Shown here one piece after another: positions 30,998 through 41,693 of a stretch of 43,475 nucleotides of DNA. The translations under genes and the position numbers were made by a program. Source of the DNA: Methylothermaceae bacterium (GTDB lineage: Bacteria > Pseudomonadota > Gammaproteobacteria > Methylococcales > Methylothermaceae); assembly GCA_026984375.1 (NCBI GenBank), contig JALSSF010000153.1:1-43475 (forward strand). The letters run 5' to 3'. The notes below the pieces were generated by a model. That model worked only from the letters and a program-made list of their open reading frames with translations. It did no database searches and was not told where the DNA came from. Within the stretch, counting starts at the first letter, position 1. Every line of letters begins with the position of its first letter.

Positions 30998-33168
30998 GAT
31001 TTCCCCTCACCGTCCTGGTGTCGATCCTGTTCGGGATCGTCCTGATCCCCCTGCACCTGATGAGTTCGGCGACCCAGGCCGCCTCGGAACTCAACCGCTG
31101 GTACACTTGGTTGCTGCTCATCAACGTGCTGGGCGGCTTGTTGCTGCTGGGGCTGGTGGGAGCCAACATCTGGTGGCTCGTGCGCCAGTTCCGCAAGCGG
31201 GCCGCCGGGTCGCGCCTGGCCCTGAAGATGGTGCTGCTGTTCGTGTTTCTGGCCCTGACGCCGGCCGCCATCGTGTTCTATTACTCGTTCCAGTTTCTGC
31301 ATCGCAGTATCGATAGTTGGTTCGACGTGGAGATCGATCGGGCCATGGAGAGTTCCCTGGAGCTGAGCAAGGCGGCACTGGATCAGCGCATGCAGGCGTT
31401 GCTGCGGCAGACCCGGCGGCTGGCGGAAACCTTGGACAAGGTTCCCGAGGAGGTGCGTATCATCGAGCTCGACCGCTTGCGGGAAAGGAGCGGGGCGGCC
31501 GAACTGACCCTGCTGACCCAGCAGGGACGCATCATCGCCACCAGCAGCGCCGGATCCGAACTGATTCTGCCCAACCTGCCGGACGTTTCCATTCTCACCC
31601 TGGCGCGCCGCTACGGCTACGTGGGGCTGGATCCGACGCCGGGACCCATGGTGGAAGATTCCGCCGATCCCGGACTGCGGGTGCGGGTGCTGATCCCGGT
31701 GAAACTGGAGCGCCCCGCCTTCCTCCAGGCGCTTTACCCGCTGCCGCGGCGTCTGGACCGGCTGTCCCGGACCGTGGAGCAGGCCTACGCCCATTATCAG
31801 CAGATGGTCTACCTGCGCCGCTCCCTCAAGTTCAGCTTCTCCCTGACCCTGGCGCTGATTCTGCTGGTGAGCATGCTGGCGGCGATCTGGGCCGCCTTCA
31901 TCAGCATCCGCCGCATCGTGGCGCCGGTGAAGATGCTGGTGCAGGGCACCCAGGCCGTGGCCCAGGGGAATCTGGACAAGCGCCTGCCCGTGCTGCAAAA
32001 GGACGACATGGGGTTTCTGGTCAGCTCCTTCAACACCATGACCGCGCGTCTGGCCCAGGCCCGTGACGAGGCGGAACGGTCGCGCCGGGAAGTGGAAGAC
32101 CAGCGCGCCTATCTGGAAACCGTGCTGGGACATCTGTCCTCCGGGGTTTTGACCCTGAACCAGCAAACCCGCCTCAAGACCGCCAACCAGGCGGCCGAGT
32201 ACATCCTCGAGGTCGATTTCCAAAAGATCCAGGGCCGGCCCCTGAGGGCTCTGGCGGAGCAGAATCCGGAACTGGACCGGCTGGTGCGTTCGATCCGGGC
32301 GCACCTGTTGGAAAGCGACGGGACCTGGCAGGAGGAGATCACCGTCAACGGCCGTCAGGGACAGAAGGTCCTGCTGTGCCGGGGCAGTTCCCTCTTGGGC
32401 GCCGATGGCCGGCGGTTAGGGGCCGTGCTGGTGTTCGACGACATCACCGCCCTGGTGCAGGCCCAGAAACACGCCGCCTGGAGCGAGATGGCCCGGCGTC
32501 TGGCCCACGAGATCAAAAACCCCCTGACGCCGATCCAGTTGGCGGCCGAGCGTCTGGAGCACAAGCTCAAGCCCCGCGTCGACGAGGGGGGCGCCGTGGT
32601 GCTGGAACGTTCCACCCGCACCATCGTCCAACAGGTCGAAGCGCTGAAGGCCATGGTCAACGCCTTCTCCGAATACGCCCGGTTGCCCAAGCTGAAGCCA
32701 CAGCCGGTGGATCTGGGTATACTGATCGACGAGGTGCTGGCGCTGTATCCGCCGACCATGGGCGTGGAATTCGTGCTCGACGTCGATCCGGACCTGCCCC
32801 GGGCGATGGCCGACCCGTTGCGCCTGCGCCAGGTGCTGCACAATTTGATCAAGAACGCCTTGGAGGCGGGAGCCCCCCCGGTCCGGATCCGGATTGCGGT
32901 CAGGTGCATCCAGACCCGGGGGCATCCCTGGGTCGAGCTGGTCATGGAGGACAACGGTCCGGGTGTGGCGCCGGAACGGGCCGAACAGATCTTCGATCCC
33001 TACGTGACCAGCAAATCCAAGGGAACCGGTCTGGGGCTGGCGATCGTCCGGAAGATCATCGAAGAGCACGGCGGCTCCATTCACCTGGATCGAAGCTACC
33101 GGAACGGTGCCCGTTTCGTGATCCAGGTTCCACTAAAACCCGAAATCGACGAGCAAGGTCATGAGTAA
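30979..33168 (+). CDS. ntrY: NtrY-type sensor histidine kinase
   Basis: Membrane sensor kinase of 729 residues. Three helices lie in the first ~110 residues and a fourth near 290-312, enclosing a periplasmic sensing loop. A HAMP domain (about 312-365), a PAS domain (about 375-485), the H-box 'AHEIKNPLTPIQLAAERL' with His510, and the ATPase boxes 'HNLIKNALEAG', 'EDNGPGV' and 'GTGLGLAIVRKI' follow. In relatives NtrYX responds to nitrogen or redox state. ATG 30979 has GGAG 8 bp before it; ATG 30994 is an alternative. It overlaps ntrX by 8 bp. Confidence 0.93.
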   Translation: MAAHRMRFPLTVLVSILFGIVLIPLHLMSSATQAASELNRWYTWLLLINVLGGLLLLGLVGANIWWLVRQFRKRAAGSRLALKMVLLFVFLALTPAAIVFYYSFQFLHRSIDSWFDVEIDRAMESSLELSKAALDQRMQALLRQTRRLAETLDKVPEEVRIIELDRLRERSGAAELTLLTQQGRIIATSSAGSELILPNLPDVSILTLARRYGYVGLDPTPGPMVEDSADPGLRVRVLIPVKLERPAFLQALYPLPRRLDRLSRTVEQAYAHYQQMVYLRRSLKFSFSLTLALILLVSMLAAIWAAFISIRRIVAPVKMLVQGTQAVAQGNLDKRLPVLQKDDMGFLVSSFNTMTARLAQARDEAERSRREVEDQRAYLETVLGHLSSGVLTLNQQTRLKTANQAAEYILEVDFQKIQGRPLRALAEQNPELDRLVRSIRAHLLESDGTWQEEITVNGRQGQKVLLCRGSSLLGADGRRLGAVLVFDDITALVQAQKHAAWSEMARRLAHEIKNPLTPIQLAAERLEHKLKPRVDEGGAVVLERSTRTIVQQVEALKAMVNAFSEYARLPKLKPQPVDLGILIDEVLALYPPTMGVEFVLDVDPDLPRAMADPLRLRQVLHNLIKNALEAGAPPVRIRIAVRCIQTRGHPWVELVMEDNGPGVAPERAEQIFDPYVTSKSKGTGLGLAIVRKIIEEHGGSIHLDRSYRNGARFVIQVPLKPEIDEQGHE

Positions 33169-34513
33169 GACAACCATACTCGTAGTCGACGACGAACCGG
33201 ATATTTGCGAACTGGTGCAGGAGATCCTTGAAGACGAGGGTTACCAGGTCGTCACCGCGGAAAACGGCGCCGAGGCCCGGCGTCATTGGCGCGACGATCC
33301 TCCGGACCTGGTCCTGCTGGACATCTGGATGCCCGACGTGGACGGAGTCAGTCTCCTCAAGGAATGGGTGGTCCAAGGGCAGACGCCCTGTCCGGTGATC
33401 ATGATGTCGGGTCACGGAACGGTGGAGACCGCCGTGGAGGCCACCCGTCTGGGTGCGTTCGACTACCTGGAAAAACCCCTGTCCATGACCAAGTTGCTGT
33501 CCACGGTGGAAAGGGCGCTGGAATCCGCCCCGAGGCGTCGGTCGCCGCCGGCCGTCGAGGCCGATTACGTCGAGCCCGTGGGCAAGAGTGCCGCCATGTC
33601 CCAGCTGCGCGATCAGGTGAAGCGACTGGCCCAGTACAACACCCGGGTGCTTCTGGTCGGGGAGCCCGGCACCGGCAAGGAGACCTTCGCCCGCTATCTG
33701 CACCGTCACAGCCTGCGGCGCCACGGCCCTTTCATCGCGGTAGGGGTGGGCACCATCGCACCGGAATTTTCCGCCGTGGAGTTCTTCGGCAAGGAGGAAG
33801 GTGACACCGTCCATCGCGGCCTGCTGGAGCAGGCCCACGGTGGCATTCTGTTCCTCGACGAGGTCGGTGACATGGACGAGGAGACCCAGTTGCGTCTGGT
33901 GAGCGCCCTGGAGTCCAAATCCTTCCTCCGCGTGGGGGGGAGCGAGCAGGTCAAGGTGGACGTGCGGATCCTGGCGTCGACGCGGCGCAATCTGGAGGAG
34001 GAGGTCAAGGCCGGCCGTTTCCGCAAGGATTTGTACTATCTTCTGAACGAAGTGACCCTACAGATTCCCCCGTTGCGCCAGCACCACGAGGATGTTCCCG
34101 AGCTGTTGAACTACTATGTCGACCGTTTCGTGACCCGGGAGAAACTGGCTTTTCGCCGTTTTCCGGTGGCGGTGCAGAATTTTCTGCGCAACTATGCCTG
34201 GCCGGGCAACGTTCGCGAGCTGAAAAACTTAGTTCACCGCCTGTTGATACTGGGCAGCGGCGAGGAGGTCGAGCTGGACGAGGTCAAGACCGCTCTAGGG
34301 GAGATCGTCACCAAGGAGGCGATCGAAGCCCCGGAGTTTTACGACCTGCCCCTGAAGGAAGCCCGGGAACGGTTCGAAAAGGCTTATTTGGAATATCATT
34401 TGGAAAAACACGGCGGCAGTGTGGCGCGCCTGTCCCAGGCCATCGGGATGGAGCGCACTCACCTGTACCGCAAACTGCATTCGCTGGGTATCAAGTTCAA
34501 GGACAAACGATAA
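33161..34513 (+). CDS. ntrX: NtrX-type response regulator with degenerate sigma-54 interaction loop
   Basis: 450 residues: receiver domain with phospho-acceptor Asp54 ('LLDIWMPD'), AAA+ domain with 'GEPGTGKETFARYLHRH', Walker B 'GGILFLDEVGDMD', and a C-terminal Fis-type helix-turn-helix ('SVARLSQAIGMERTHLYRKL'). The GAFTGA loop needed to contact sigma-54 is absent: the equivalent region reads 'FFGKEEGDTVHRGLLEQAHG'. It may therefore regulate sigma-70 promoters or act without activating sigma-54. It is paired and overlapping with ntrY. Confidence 0.92.
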   Translation: MSKTTILVVDDEPDICELVQEILEDEGYQVVTAENGAEARRHWRDDPPDLVLLDIWMPDVDGVSLLKEWVVQGQTPCPVIMMSGHGTVETAVEATRLGAFDYLEKPLSMTKLLSTVERALESAPRRRSPPAVEADYVEPVGKSAAMSQLRDQVKRLAQYNTRVLLVGEPGTGKETFARYLHRHSLRRHGPFIAVGVGTIAPEFSAVEFFGKEEGDTVHRGLLEQAHGGILFLDEVGDMDEETQLRLVSALESKSFLRVGGSEQVKVDVRILASTRRNLEEEVKAGRFRKDLYYLLNEVTLQIPPLRQHHEDVPELLNYYVDRFVTREKLAFRRFPVAVQNFLRNYAWPGNVRELKNLVHRLLILGSGEEVELDEVKTALGEIVTKEAIEAPEFYDLPLKEARERFEKAYLEYHLEKHGGSVARLSQAIGMERTHLYRKLHSLGIKFKDKR

Positions 34514-34517
34514 TGAA

Positions 34518-35894
34518 ATGAAAATCTTGGTGTTGGGGGCGGGCCGGGTCGGCACCAGCGTGGTCAGCAATCTGGCTCAGGAAAACTACGACGTGGTGGT
34601 GGTGGACAAGAACCCGGACATCCTCCGGGAACTGCGCGACCGCTTCGACATCGCCACGGTGACCGGCAACGCGGCCCATCCCCCCGTCCTCGGCTCGGCC
34701 GGTGCCGACAATGCCGATTTGATCGTGGCGGTCACCAGCGATGACGAAACCAACATCCTGGCCTGCCAAATCGCCCACACCCTGTTTCAGGTCCCCAAGA
34801 AAATCGCCCGCATCCGGGCCATCGAGTACACCCGTTATCCTCGGCTATTCGGTCCCGGCGGGCTCGCCGTGGACGTGGTCATCAGCCCCGAGCAGATCAT
34901 CAGCGATTTCATCAGCGGACTCTTGCAATATCCCGGGGCTTCCCAGGTGCTGGATTTCGCCGACGGCCGGGTGCGGCTGGTCTCGGTGCAGGCGGTCGCC
35001 GGCGGGCCTCTGGTGACCCATCCGATCCGTGAGCTGCACCAGCACATGCCGCGGGTGCACGCGCGGATCACCGCCATTTTCCGCCGGGGGCGCCCCATCG
35101 TCCCGACCGGCGACATGATCATCGAACCGGGCGACGAGGTGTTTTTCGTCGCCTCGCCGGCCGAAATCCGTGGAGTGATGAGCGAACTGCGGGGCCTCGA
35201 TCGGCCTTACAAGCGCATCATGTTCGCCGGCGGCGGCCATATCGGCAAACGGGTGGCCAAGACCCTCGAGCGCCGTTTTCAGGTCAAGGTCATCGAGAAG
35301 GACCCTGTGCGGGCCCGGAAACTGGCCGCCGATCTGGACAGCACCGTGGTATTGGTGGGCGACGCCGCCGACCGGGATCTGCTGTTGAACGAAAACATCG
35401 AGAACATCGATGTTTTCTGCGCCATCACCGACGACGACGAGGCCAACATCCTCTCTGCCATGCTGGCCAAGAAGTTGGGGGCCCGGCGGGTCATCAGCCT
35501 CATCAACCGTCCCGCCTATGCCGATCTGGTCGAGCGCAATCTGGTGGATCTGGTGATCTCCCCTCAGGAGGCCACCATCGGTAGTCTGCTGCGTCACGTG
35601 CGCCGCGGCGACGTGGTCCAGGTGCATTCCCTGCGCCGGGGGGCGGCGGAAGCCATCGAAGCGGTCGCCCATGGTTGTCCCGGCCGTTCCCGGGTGGTGG
35701 GCCGGACCATCGAGCGTCTGAAATTGCCTGCCGGGGTGGTGCCCGGCGTGATCGTGCGGGGCAAGGAGGTGATCCAGGCCCACCACGATACCCGGATTCA
35801 GGAGGACGATCACCTGATCATGTTCCTGCTCGACAAGAAACTGATCCCCGCGGTGGAAAACCTGTTCGCCCCACCTGTCGCCAAGGCGGCCTGA
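34518..35894 (+). CDS. trkA: Trk potassium uptake regulatory protein TrkA
   Basis: Cytoplasmic NAD(H)-binding regulator of Trk K+ uptake, 458 residues with two RCK_N/RCK_C repeats. Repeat one begins 'MKILVLGAGRVGTSVVSNLA'; repeat two begins near residue 233 with 'RIMFAGGGHIGKRVAKTLE'. Each has the acidic end of the second strand ('VVVVDKNPD', 'VKVIEKDP') that binds NAD. It lies 4 bp after ntrX and is followed at once by trkH, so the operon holds the channel and its gate. Confidence 0.95.
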   Translation: MKILVLGAGRVGTSVVSNLAQENYDVVVVDKNPDILRELRDRFDIATVTGNAAHPPVLGSAGADNADLIVAVTSDDETNILACQIAHTLFQVPKKIARIRAIEYTRYPRLFGPGGLAVDVVISPEQIISDFISGLLQYPGASQVLDFADGRVRLVSVQAVAGGPLVTHPIRELHQHMPRVHARITAIFRRGRPIVPTGDMIIEPGDEVFFVASPAEIRGVMSELRGLDRPYKRIMFAGGGHIGKRVAKTLERRFQVKVIEKDPVRARKLAADLDSTVVLVGDAADRDLLLNENIENIDVFCAITDDDEANILSAMLAKKLGARRVISLINRPAYADLVERNLVDLVISPQEATIGSLLRHVRRGDVVQVHSLRRGAAEAIEAVAHGCPGRSRVVGRTIERLKLPAGVVPGVIVRGKEVIQAHHDTRIQEDDHLIMFLLDKKLIPAVENLFAPPVAKAA

Positions 35895-35895
35895 A

Positions 35896-37356
35896 TTGCG
35901 TACCGCGGTCCAGATCCAGGTGGTGCTGCGCATCATCGGCGCCCTGTCGGTGTTCTTCAGCTTCACCATGCTGCCGCCCCTGGCGGTTTCCTGGTACTAC
36001 CGGGACGGGGCCCACCTGCCGTTCCTGTTCGGCTTCCTCATCATTCTCGGTGCCGGGCTGCTGTTCTGGTGGCCGTTTCGTCACGCCCAGCGCGATCTGC
36101 GGGTCCGGGACGGCTTCCTGGTGGTGGCGTTGCTCTGGGTCATTCTGGGGTTTACCGGCGCGGTGCCCCTGCTGATGGTGGAGCGGCCCTATCTGTCGTT
36201 CACCGATGCGGTGTTCGAGGCGGTTTCCGGTCTCACCACCACCGGCGCCACGGTCATCTCCGGACTGGACGGCCTGCCTAAGTCCATCCTCTACTACCGT
36301 CAGCAGCTGCAATGGCTGGGGGGGATGGGGATCGTGGTGCTGGCGGTGGCGGTGCTGCCGCTGCTCCGGGTGGGGGGAATGCAGTTGTACCGGGCCGAAA
36401 CCCCGGGTCCGATGAAGGACACCAAACTGACCCCGCGGATCGCCGAGACCGCCAAGGCTCTGTGGGGGGTCTATCTGGGACTGACGGTGGTGTGCGCTTT
36501 CAGTTACTGGCTCGTCGGCATGGAGCCCTTCGACGCCGTCGGTCATGCCTTCTCCACCATCGCCATCGGCGGCTTTTCCACCCACGATGCCAGCCTAGGC
36601 TTCTTTCGCAGCCCCGCCGTCGAGGCCGTCGCCATCGTTTTCATGCTGGTTTCCGGAATCAATTTCGCCCTTCATTTCGAAATCCTGCGCCGCCGTCGTC
36701 TCCGGGTTTATTTTGCCGACAGCGAAGTGCGCACCTACGTCGCCCTGCTGGCCTTGATTGCGATGTTGGCCTCCGGCTATCTTTGGTGGCATGGCGGGGT
36801 CGATCCGCGTTCGGCGGTGCGTCACGGTCTGTTTCAGACGATCTCCTTCATGACAACCACCGGCTTCACCAGCACCGACTACAGCGCCTGGCCGGCGTTC
36901 GTCCAAGTGATTTTGGTCTTCGGTGCTTTCGTCGGCGGCTGCGCCGGGTCCACCGCCGGGGGGCTCAAGGTGATTCGGGTTCTCCTCCTTTACAAGCAGG
37001 GGATCCGGGAGATCCTGCGTCTGATCCATCCCCAGGCCGAAATTCCGGTCAAGGTGGGACGGGTTCCGGTGTCCACTCGGGTCGTGGAGGCGGTGTGGGG
37101 CTTCTTTTCCCTGTACGTGGTGTCGTTCGCGATCCTGATGGCATTGATGATGGCCGCCGGATTGGATCAGGTGACCGCCTTCGCCGCCGTGGCGGCGTGC
37201 CTCAACAATCTGGGGCCGGGTCTTGGCGAAGTGACGGCCGGTTTCATGACCATGCCCGATTCGGTCAAATGGCTGGCCTGTTTCGCCATGTTGCTGGGAC
37301 GCCTGGAAATCTTCACCCTGCTGGTGTTGCTGGTACCGGATTATTGGCGTAGTTGA
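35896..37356 (+). CDS. trkH: Trk potassium uptake membrane protein TrkH
   Basis: Potassium channel-like transporter subunit of 486 residues with about ten helices. Four degenerate selectivity-filter loops are visible: 'EAVSGLTTTGATV', 'AFSTIAIGGFSTHD', 'QTISFMTTTGFTSTD' and 'ACLNNLGPGLG'. 'GGCAGSTAGGLKVIR' contains the gating-loop region. The start is TTG 35896, one base after the trkA stop; no ATG or GTG nearby keeps the first helix. It works with TrkA. Confidence 0.95.
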   Translation: MRTAVQIQVVLRIIGALSVFFSFTMLPPLAVSWYYRDGAHLPFLFGFLIILGAGLLFWWPFRHAQRDLRVRDGFLVVALLWVILGFTGAVPLLMVERPYLSFTDAVFEAVSGLTTTGATVISGLDGLPKSILYYRQQLQWLGGMGIVVLAVAVLPLLRVGGMQLYRAETPGPMKDTKLTPRIAETAKALWGVYLGLTVVCAFSYWLVGMEPFDAVGHAFSTIAIGGFSTHDASLGFFRSPAVEAVAIVFMLVSGINFALHFEILRRRRLRVYFADSEVRTYVALLALIAMLASGYLWWHGGVDPRSAVRHGLFQTISFMTTTGFTSTDYSAWPAFVQVILVFGAFVGGCAGSTAGGLKVIRVLLLYKQGIREILRLIHPQAEIPVKVGRVPVSTRVVEAVWGFFSLYVVSFAILMALMMAAGLDQVTAFAAVAACLNNLGPGLGEVTAGFMTMPDSVKWLACFAMLLGRLEIFTLLVLLVPDYWRS

Positions 37357-37357
37357 C

Positions 37358-37933
37358 ATGGGCAGGTCTTCCCGGGACAAGTGGGACCGTATTTACGCCG
37401 ACGCGGACTGGCCGGTCCCCGCCCGGGTGGTGCGCGAGAACGAACATCTACTCCCGTCCCGGGGCCGGGCCCTCGAGGTGGCTTGCGGCCTGGGGGCCAA
37501 CGCCTTGCTGCTGGCCCGCCGCGGCCTGGCGGTGACCGCCTGGGATCTTTCGCCGGTGGCCGTCGAGCGGCTGCGGCGCCGGGCCGAGAGCGAGGGATTG
37601 CCGCTCCGGGCCGAGGTGCGCGACGTCACGGCCACCCCCTGGCCACCGGAAGCCTGGGATGTTATCGTCGTCAGCCGGTTCCTGGACCGGAGCGTGTGTG
37701 CGGCGATGCGAAAGGCGCTCAAACCCGGCGGGTTGTTGTTGTACCAGACCTTCGTCCGCGATCCGGTGACGCCGGCCGGTCCGTCGAACCCGGCCTACCG
37801 GCTGGCGGAAAATGAATTGTTGCGCCTGTTTTCCGGTCTGATCGTAAGAGCCTATCGGGAGGAAGGCCATTGCGGCGACCGGTGCCGGGGATGGCGTGAC
37901 GAGGCTTATCTGGTCGCCCAGAAACCCATGTAA
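37358..37933 (+). CDS. Class I SAM-dependent methyltransferase, TehB-like
   Basis: 191-residue Rossmann methyltransferase. Motif I is 'ALEVACGLGANALLLARRGL', motif II is the acidic 'TAWDLSPVAVERL', and 'ALKPGGLLLYQTF' is the post-III strand. The opening 'KWDRIYADADWP' resembles TehB/thiopurine-type enzymes. The substrate cannot be told from sequence. It begins one base after trkH, so it is co-transcribed. Alternatives are other small-molecule methyltransferases. Confidence 0.85.
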   Translation: MGRSSRDKWDRIYADADWPVPARVVRENEHLLPSRGRALEVACGLGANALLLARRGLAVTAWDLSPVAVERLRRRAESEGLPLRAEVRDVTATPWPPEAWDVIVVSRFLDRSVCAAMRKALKPGGLLLYQTFVRDPVTPAGPSNPAYRLAENELLRLFSGLIVRAYREEGHCGDRCRGWRDEAYLVAQKPM

Positions 37934-37947
37934 CGGAGGATGTCATC

Positions 37948-38346
37948 ATGAGCGAGATTCTGAATCTGAAACCACCGGCCGCCTGGCAATACATGCAGGA
38001 ACATCCCGAGGCGGTGCTGATCGATGTGCGCACCACCTGCGAACATCTGTTCGTGGGCCGTCCCGTGGGCGCGGTTCTGGTGCCGCTCAAGGACGGTCTG
38101 CCCATGACGCCCAATCCCAATTTCGTCACCATGGTCAAAGAGGCGGTTCCCGATCCTGCCACCCCGATCCTGTTCCTGTGCCGCAGCGGCCATCGTTCCA
38201 TGGAGGCGGCCAAGATCATGGCGCAACAGGGCTATCGGACCCTGATCAACATCGACGAGGGGTTCGAGGGCCCCCTGGACGAGAACAAACACCGTGGTAC
38301 CCTGGGGGGCTGGCGTTTCCACGGTCTGCCATGGGAGCAGAATTGA
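37948..38346 (+). CDS. Rhodanese-like sulfurtransferase
   Basis: Single-domain rhodanese of 132 residues. The active-site loop is 'CRSGHRS' with Cys78, which carries persulfide. 'EAVLIDVRTTCEHLFVGRPV' at the N-terminal side and 'DEGFEGPLDENKHRG' near the end match a small proteobacterial subfamily. It has no signal peptide, so it is cytoplasmic. AACGGAGG (37932-37939) precedes the ATG. It lies 49 bp before typA. Partner and substrate are unknown. Confidence 0.9.
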   Translation: MSEILNLKPPAAWQYMQEHPEAVLIDVRTTCEHLFVGRPVGAVLVPLKDGLPMTPNPNFVTMVKEAVPDPATPILFLCRSGHRSMEAAKIMAQQGYRTLINIDEGFEGPLDENKHRGTLGGWRFHGLPWEQN

Positions 38347-38395
38347 GGGGCGGCATCGACGCAGGAACCAATCGTCGTAGATCACAGGAGATTTC

Positions 38396-40212
<1,817 letters not shown>

Positions 40213-40213
<1 letters not shown>

Positions 40214-40241
40214 AAAAAGGTCCCCGGGACGACCCGGGGAC
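40213..40241 (-). terminator. Intrinsic terminator oriented leftward after typA
   Basis: GTCCCCGGG (40220-40228) and CCCGGGGAC (40233-40241) pair perfectly around ACGA. On the minus strand the hairpin is followed by C and six T (complement of 40213-40218); on the plus strand no T-run follows. It would stop transcription entering typA from the right on the minus strand. No minus-strand gene was found there. Confidence 0.6.
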
Positions 40242-40263
40242 AGTGCCTGCTTGGTTGGCTTTG

Positions 40264-40305
40264 ACGTCGTCGTCCTGAAAGGATACGTTTCAGGGGTAGC
40301 GACGT
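40264..40305 (+). other. Two-tier stem-loop between typA and hisB
   Basis: Inner stem CCTGAAA (40274-40280) / TTTCAGG (40288-40294) with GGATACG loop, enclosed by outer stem ACGTCG (40264-40269) / CGACGT (40300-40305) across a small internal loop. It is not a terminator. It may be part of a structured RNA or of the typA 3' UTR; I do not recognise the family. Confidence 0.4.
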
Positions 40306-40388
40306 ATGCAAGTATGGCGATTCGTCGAAAGGAAAAAAGCCGATTTTCTTGAAATTCCGGTAAGAAAATTCTGATTTCCGATCGGATT

Positions 40389-40417
40389 TTGGCCCCCTAC
40401 CCTCGAGGGGGTATGAT
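40389..40417 (+). promoter_or_regulatory. Promoter of the his operon with an internal palindrome
   Basis: TTGGCC (40389-40394; 4 of 6) and TATGAT (40412-40417; 5 of 6) with 17-bp spacing; start expected near 40424, 23 nt before the hisB ATG. The leader is too short for a His-codon attenuator. The spacer contains the perfect palindrome CCCTCGAGGG (40400-40409), placed where a repressor or a DNA-distorting activator could act. Confidence 0.65.
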
Positions 40418-40446
40418 AAAAACAGCTTTCTGACCGTATCGATACC

Positions 40447-41046
40447 ATGAAAACGTCCCGTCAGGCTGCGGTGGAGCGCAGCACCCTGGAAACCCGCGTC
40501 GCGGTGCGGATCGATCTGGACGGCACCGGGCGCGGGACGTTCGCGACCGGGATTCCCTTCCTGGAGCACATGCTCGATCAGGTGGCTCGCCACGGTGCCA
40601 TCGATCTGGAGATCCAGGCCGAGGGGGATCTGCACATCGACGCCCATCACACCGTCGAAGACATCGGCATCACCCTGGGGATGGCGGTCGCCGAGGCCGT
40701 CGGCGACAAGCAGGGCATCTACCGCTACGGTCATGCCTATGTCCCCTTGGACGAAGCTCTGTCCCGGGTGGTGGTGGACTTCTCCGGCCGGCCGGGCCTG
40801 GTCTACGGGGTCGAATTTCCCCGGGCCATGGTCGGCGATTTCGACGTCGATCTGTTCCGGGAGTTTTTCCAGGGATTCGTCAATCATGCCCGGATGACCT
40901 TGCACGTCGATTGTCTGCGGGGGCGCAACGCCCATCATATCGCCGAAACCGTTTTCAAGGCCTTCGGCCGGGCCCTGCGCATGGCCTTGACCTTCGACGA
41001 ACGCGGAGGACGGACCATCCCTTCCACCAAGGGGACGCTGGCATGA
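40447..41046 (+). CDS. hisB: Imidazoleglycerol-phosphate dehydratase
   Basis: 199-residue single-function dehydratase (no HisB phosphatase domain) of the sixth histidine step. Metal-binding repeats are '[13 protein letters not shown]' and '[14 protein letters not shown]', then '[15 protein letters not shown]' and '[19 protein letters not shown]'. It starts the hisB-H-A-F-I run and shares ATGA with hisH. Confidence 0.96.
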   Translation: MKTSRQAAVERSTLETRVAVRIDLDGTGRGTFATGIPFLEHMLDQVARHGAIDLEIQAEGDLHIDAHHTVEDIGITLGMAVAEAVGDKQGIYRYGHAYVPLDEALSRVVVDFSGRPGLVYGVEFPRAMVGDFDVDLFREFFQGFVNHARMTLHVDCLRGRNAHHIAETVFKAFGRALRMALTFDERGGRTIPSTKGTLA

Positions 41047-41681
41047 AGCGGATCGCTGTCATCGACTACGGCATGGGGAACCTCCATTCCATCGCCAAGG
41101 CCCTCCAGCACGTGGGGGATCGTTGCCAGGTGCAGGTTACGGCCGATCCGCAAGCGATCCGCGCCGCCGAGCGGGTGGTGTTTCCCGGGGTCGGTGCCAT
41201 CGCCGACTGCATGGCCGCCCTCACCCGGCTTGGTCTGGTGGCGGTGATCCGTCAGGTGGCGAGGGATCGCCCCCTGCTGGGGATTTGCCTGGGGCTGCAG
41301 GCGTTGCTCGAGGAAAGCGAGGAGGGGGGCAGGGTGCGTTGTCTCGGCGTGTTGCCGGGCCGGGTGGTCCGTTTTCCCGATGCGCTGCACGACGACCGGG
41401 GCCGGCGTCTGAAAATTCCCCACATGGGCTGGAACCAGGTGTATCCGACCCGGTCCCATCCGGTATGGGAGGGGATCGATGACGGGACCCGCTTCTACTT
41501 CGTCCACAGTTATCATGCCGTCCCGGCCCGGGAACAGGACGTCGCCGCGATCTGCTATTATCCGGATCCCTTCGCCTGCGCCCTGGCGCGGGACAATGTG
41601 TTCGCGGTCCAGTTCCATCCGGAAAAAAGCCAGTGGGCGGGTCTCCGGCTGTTGCAAAACTTTCTCCGTTGGACACCTTGA
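41043..41681 (+). CDS. hisH: Imidazole glycerol phosphate synthase, glutaminase subunit
   Basis: Class I glutamine amidotransferase of 212 residues that feeds ammonia to HisF. The catalytic triad is Cys82 ('GICLGLQAL'), His192 and Glu194 ('FHPEKS'). '[16 protein letters not shown]' opens the protein and 'PHMGWNQV' is the conserved oxyanion region. It is coupled to hisB by ATGA; 12 bp separate it from hisA. Confidence 0.96.
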   Translation: MKRIAVIDYGMGNLHSIAKALQHVGDRCQVQVTADPQAIRAAERVVFPGVGAIADCMAALTRLGLVAVIRQVARDRPLLGICLGLQALLEESEEGGRVRCLGVLPGRVVRFPDALHDDRGRRLKIPHMGWNQVYPTRSHPVWEGIDDGTRFYFVHSYHAVPAREQDVAAICYYPDPFACALARDNVFAVQFHPEKSQWAGLRLLQNFLRWTP

Positions 41682-41693
41682 GAGACTGAGGTC

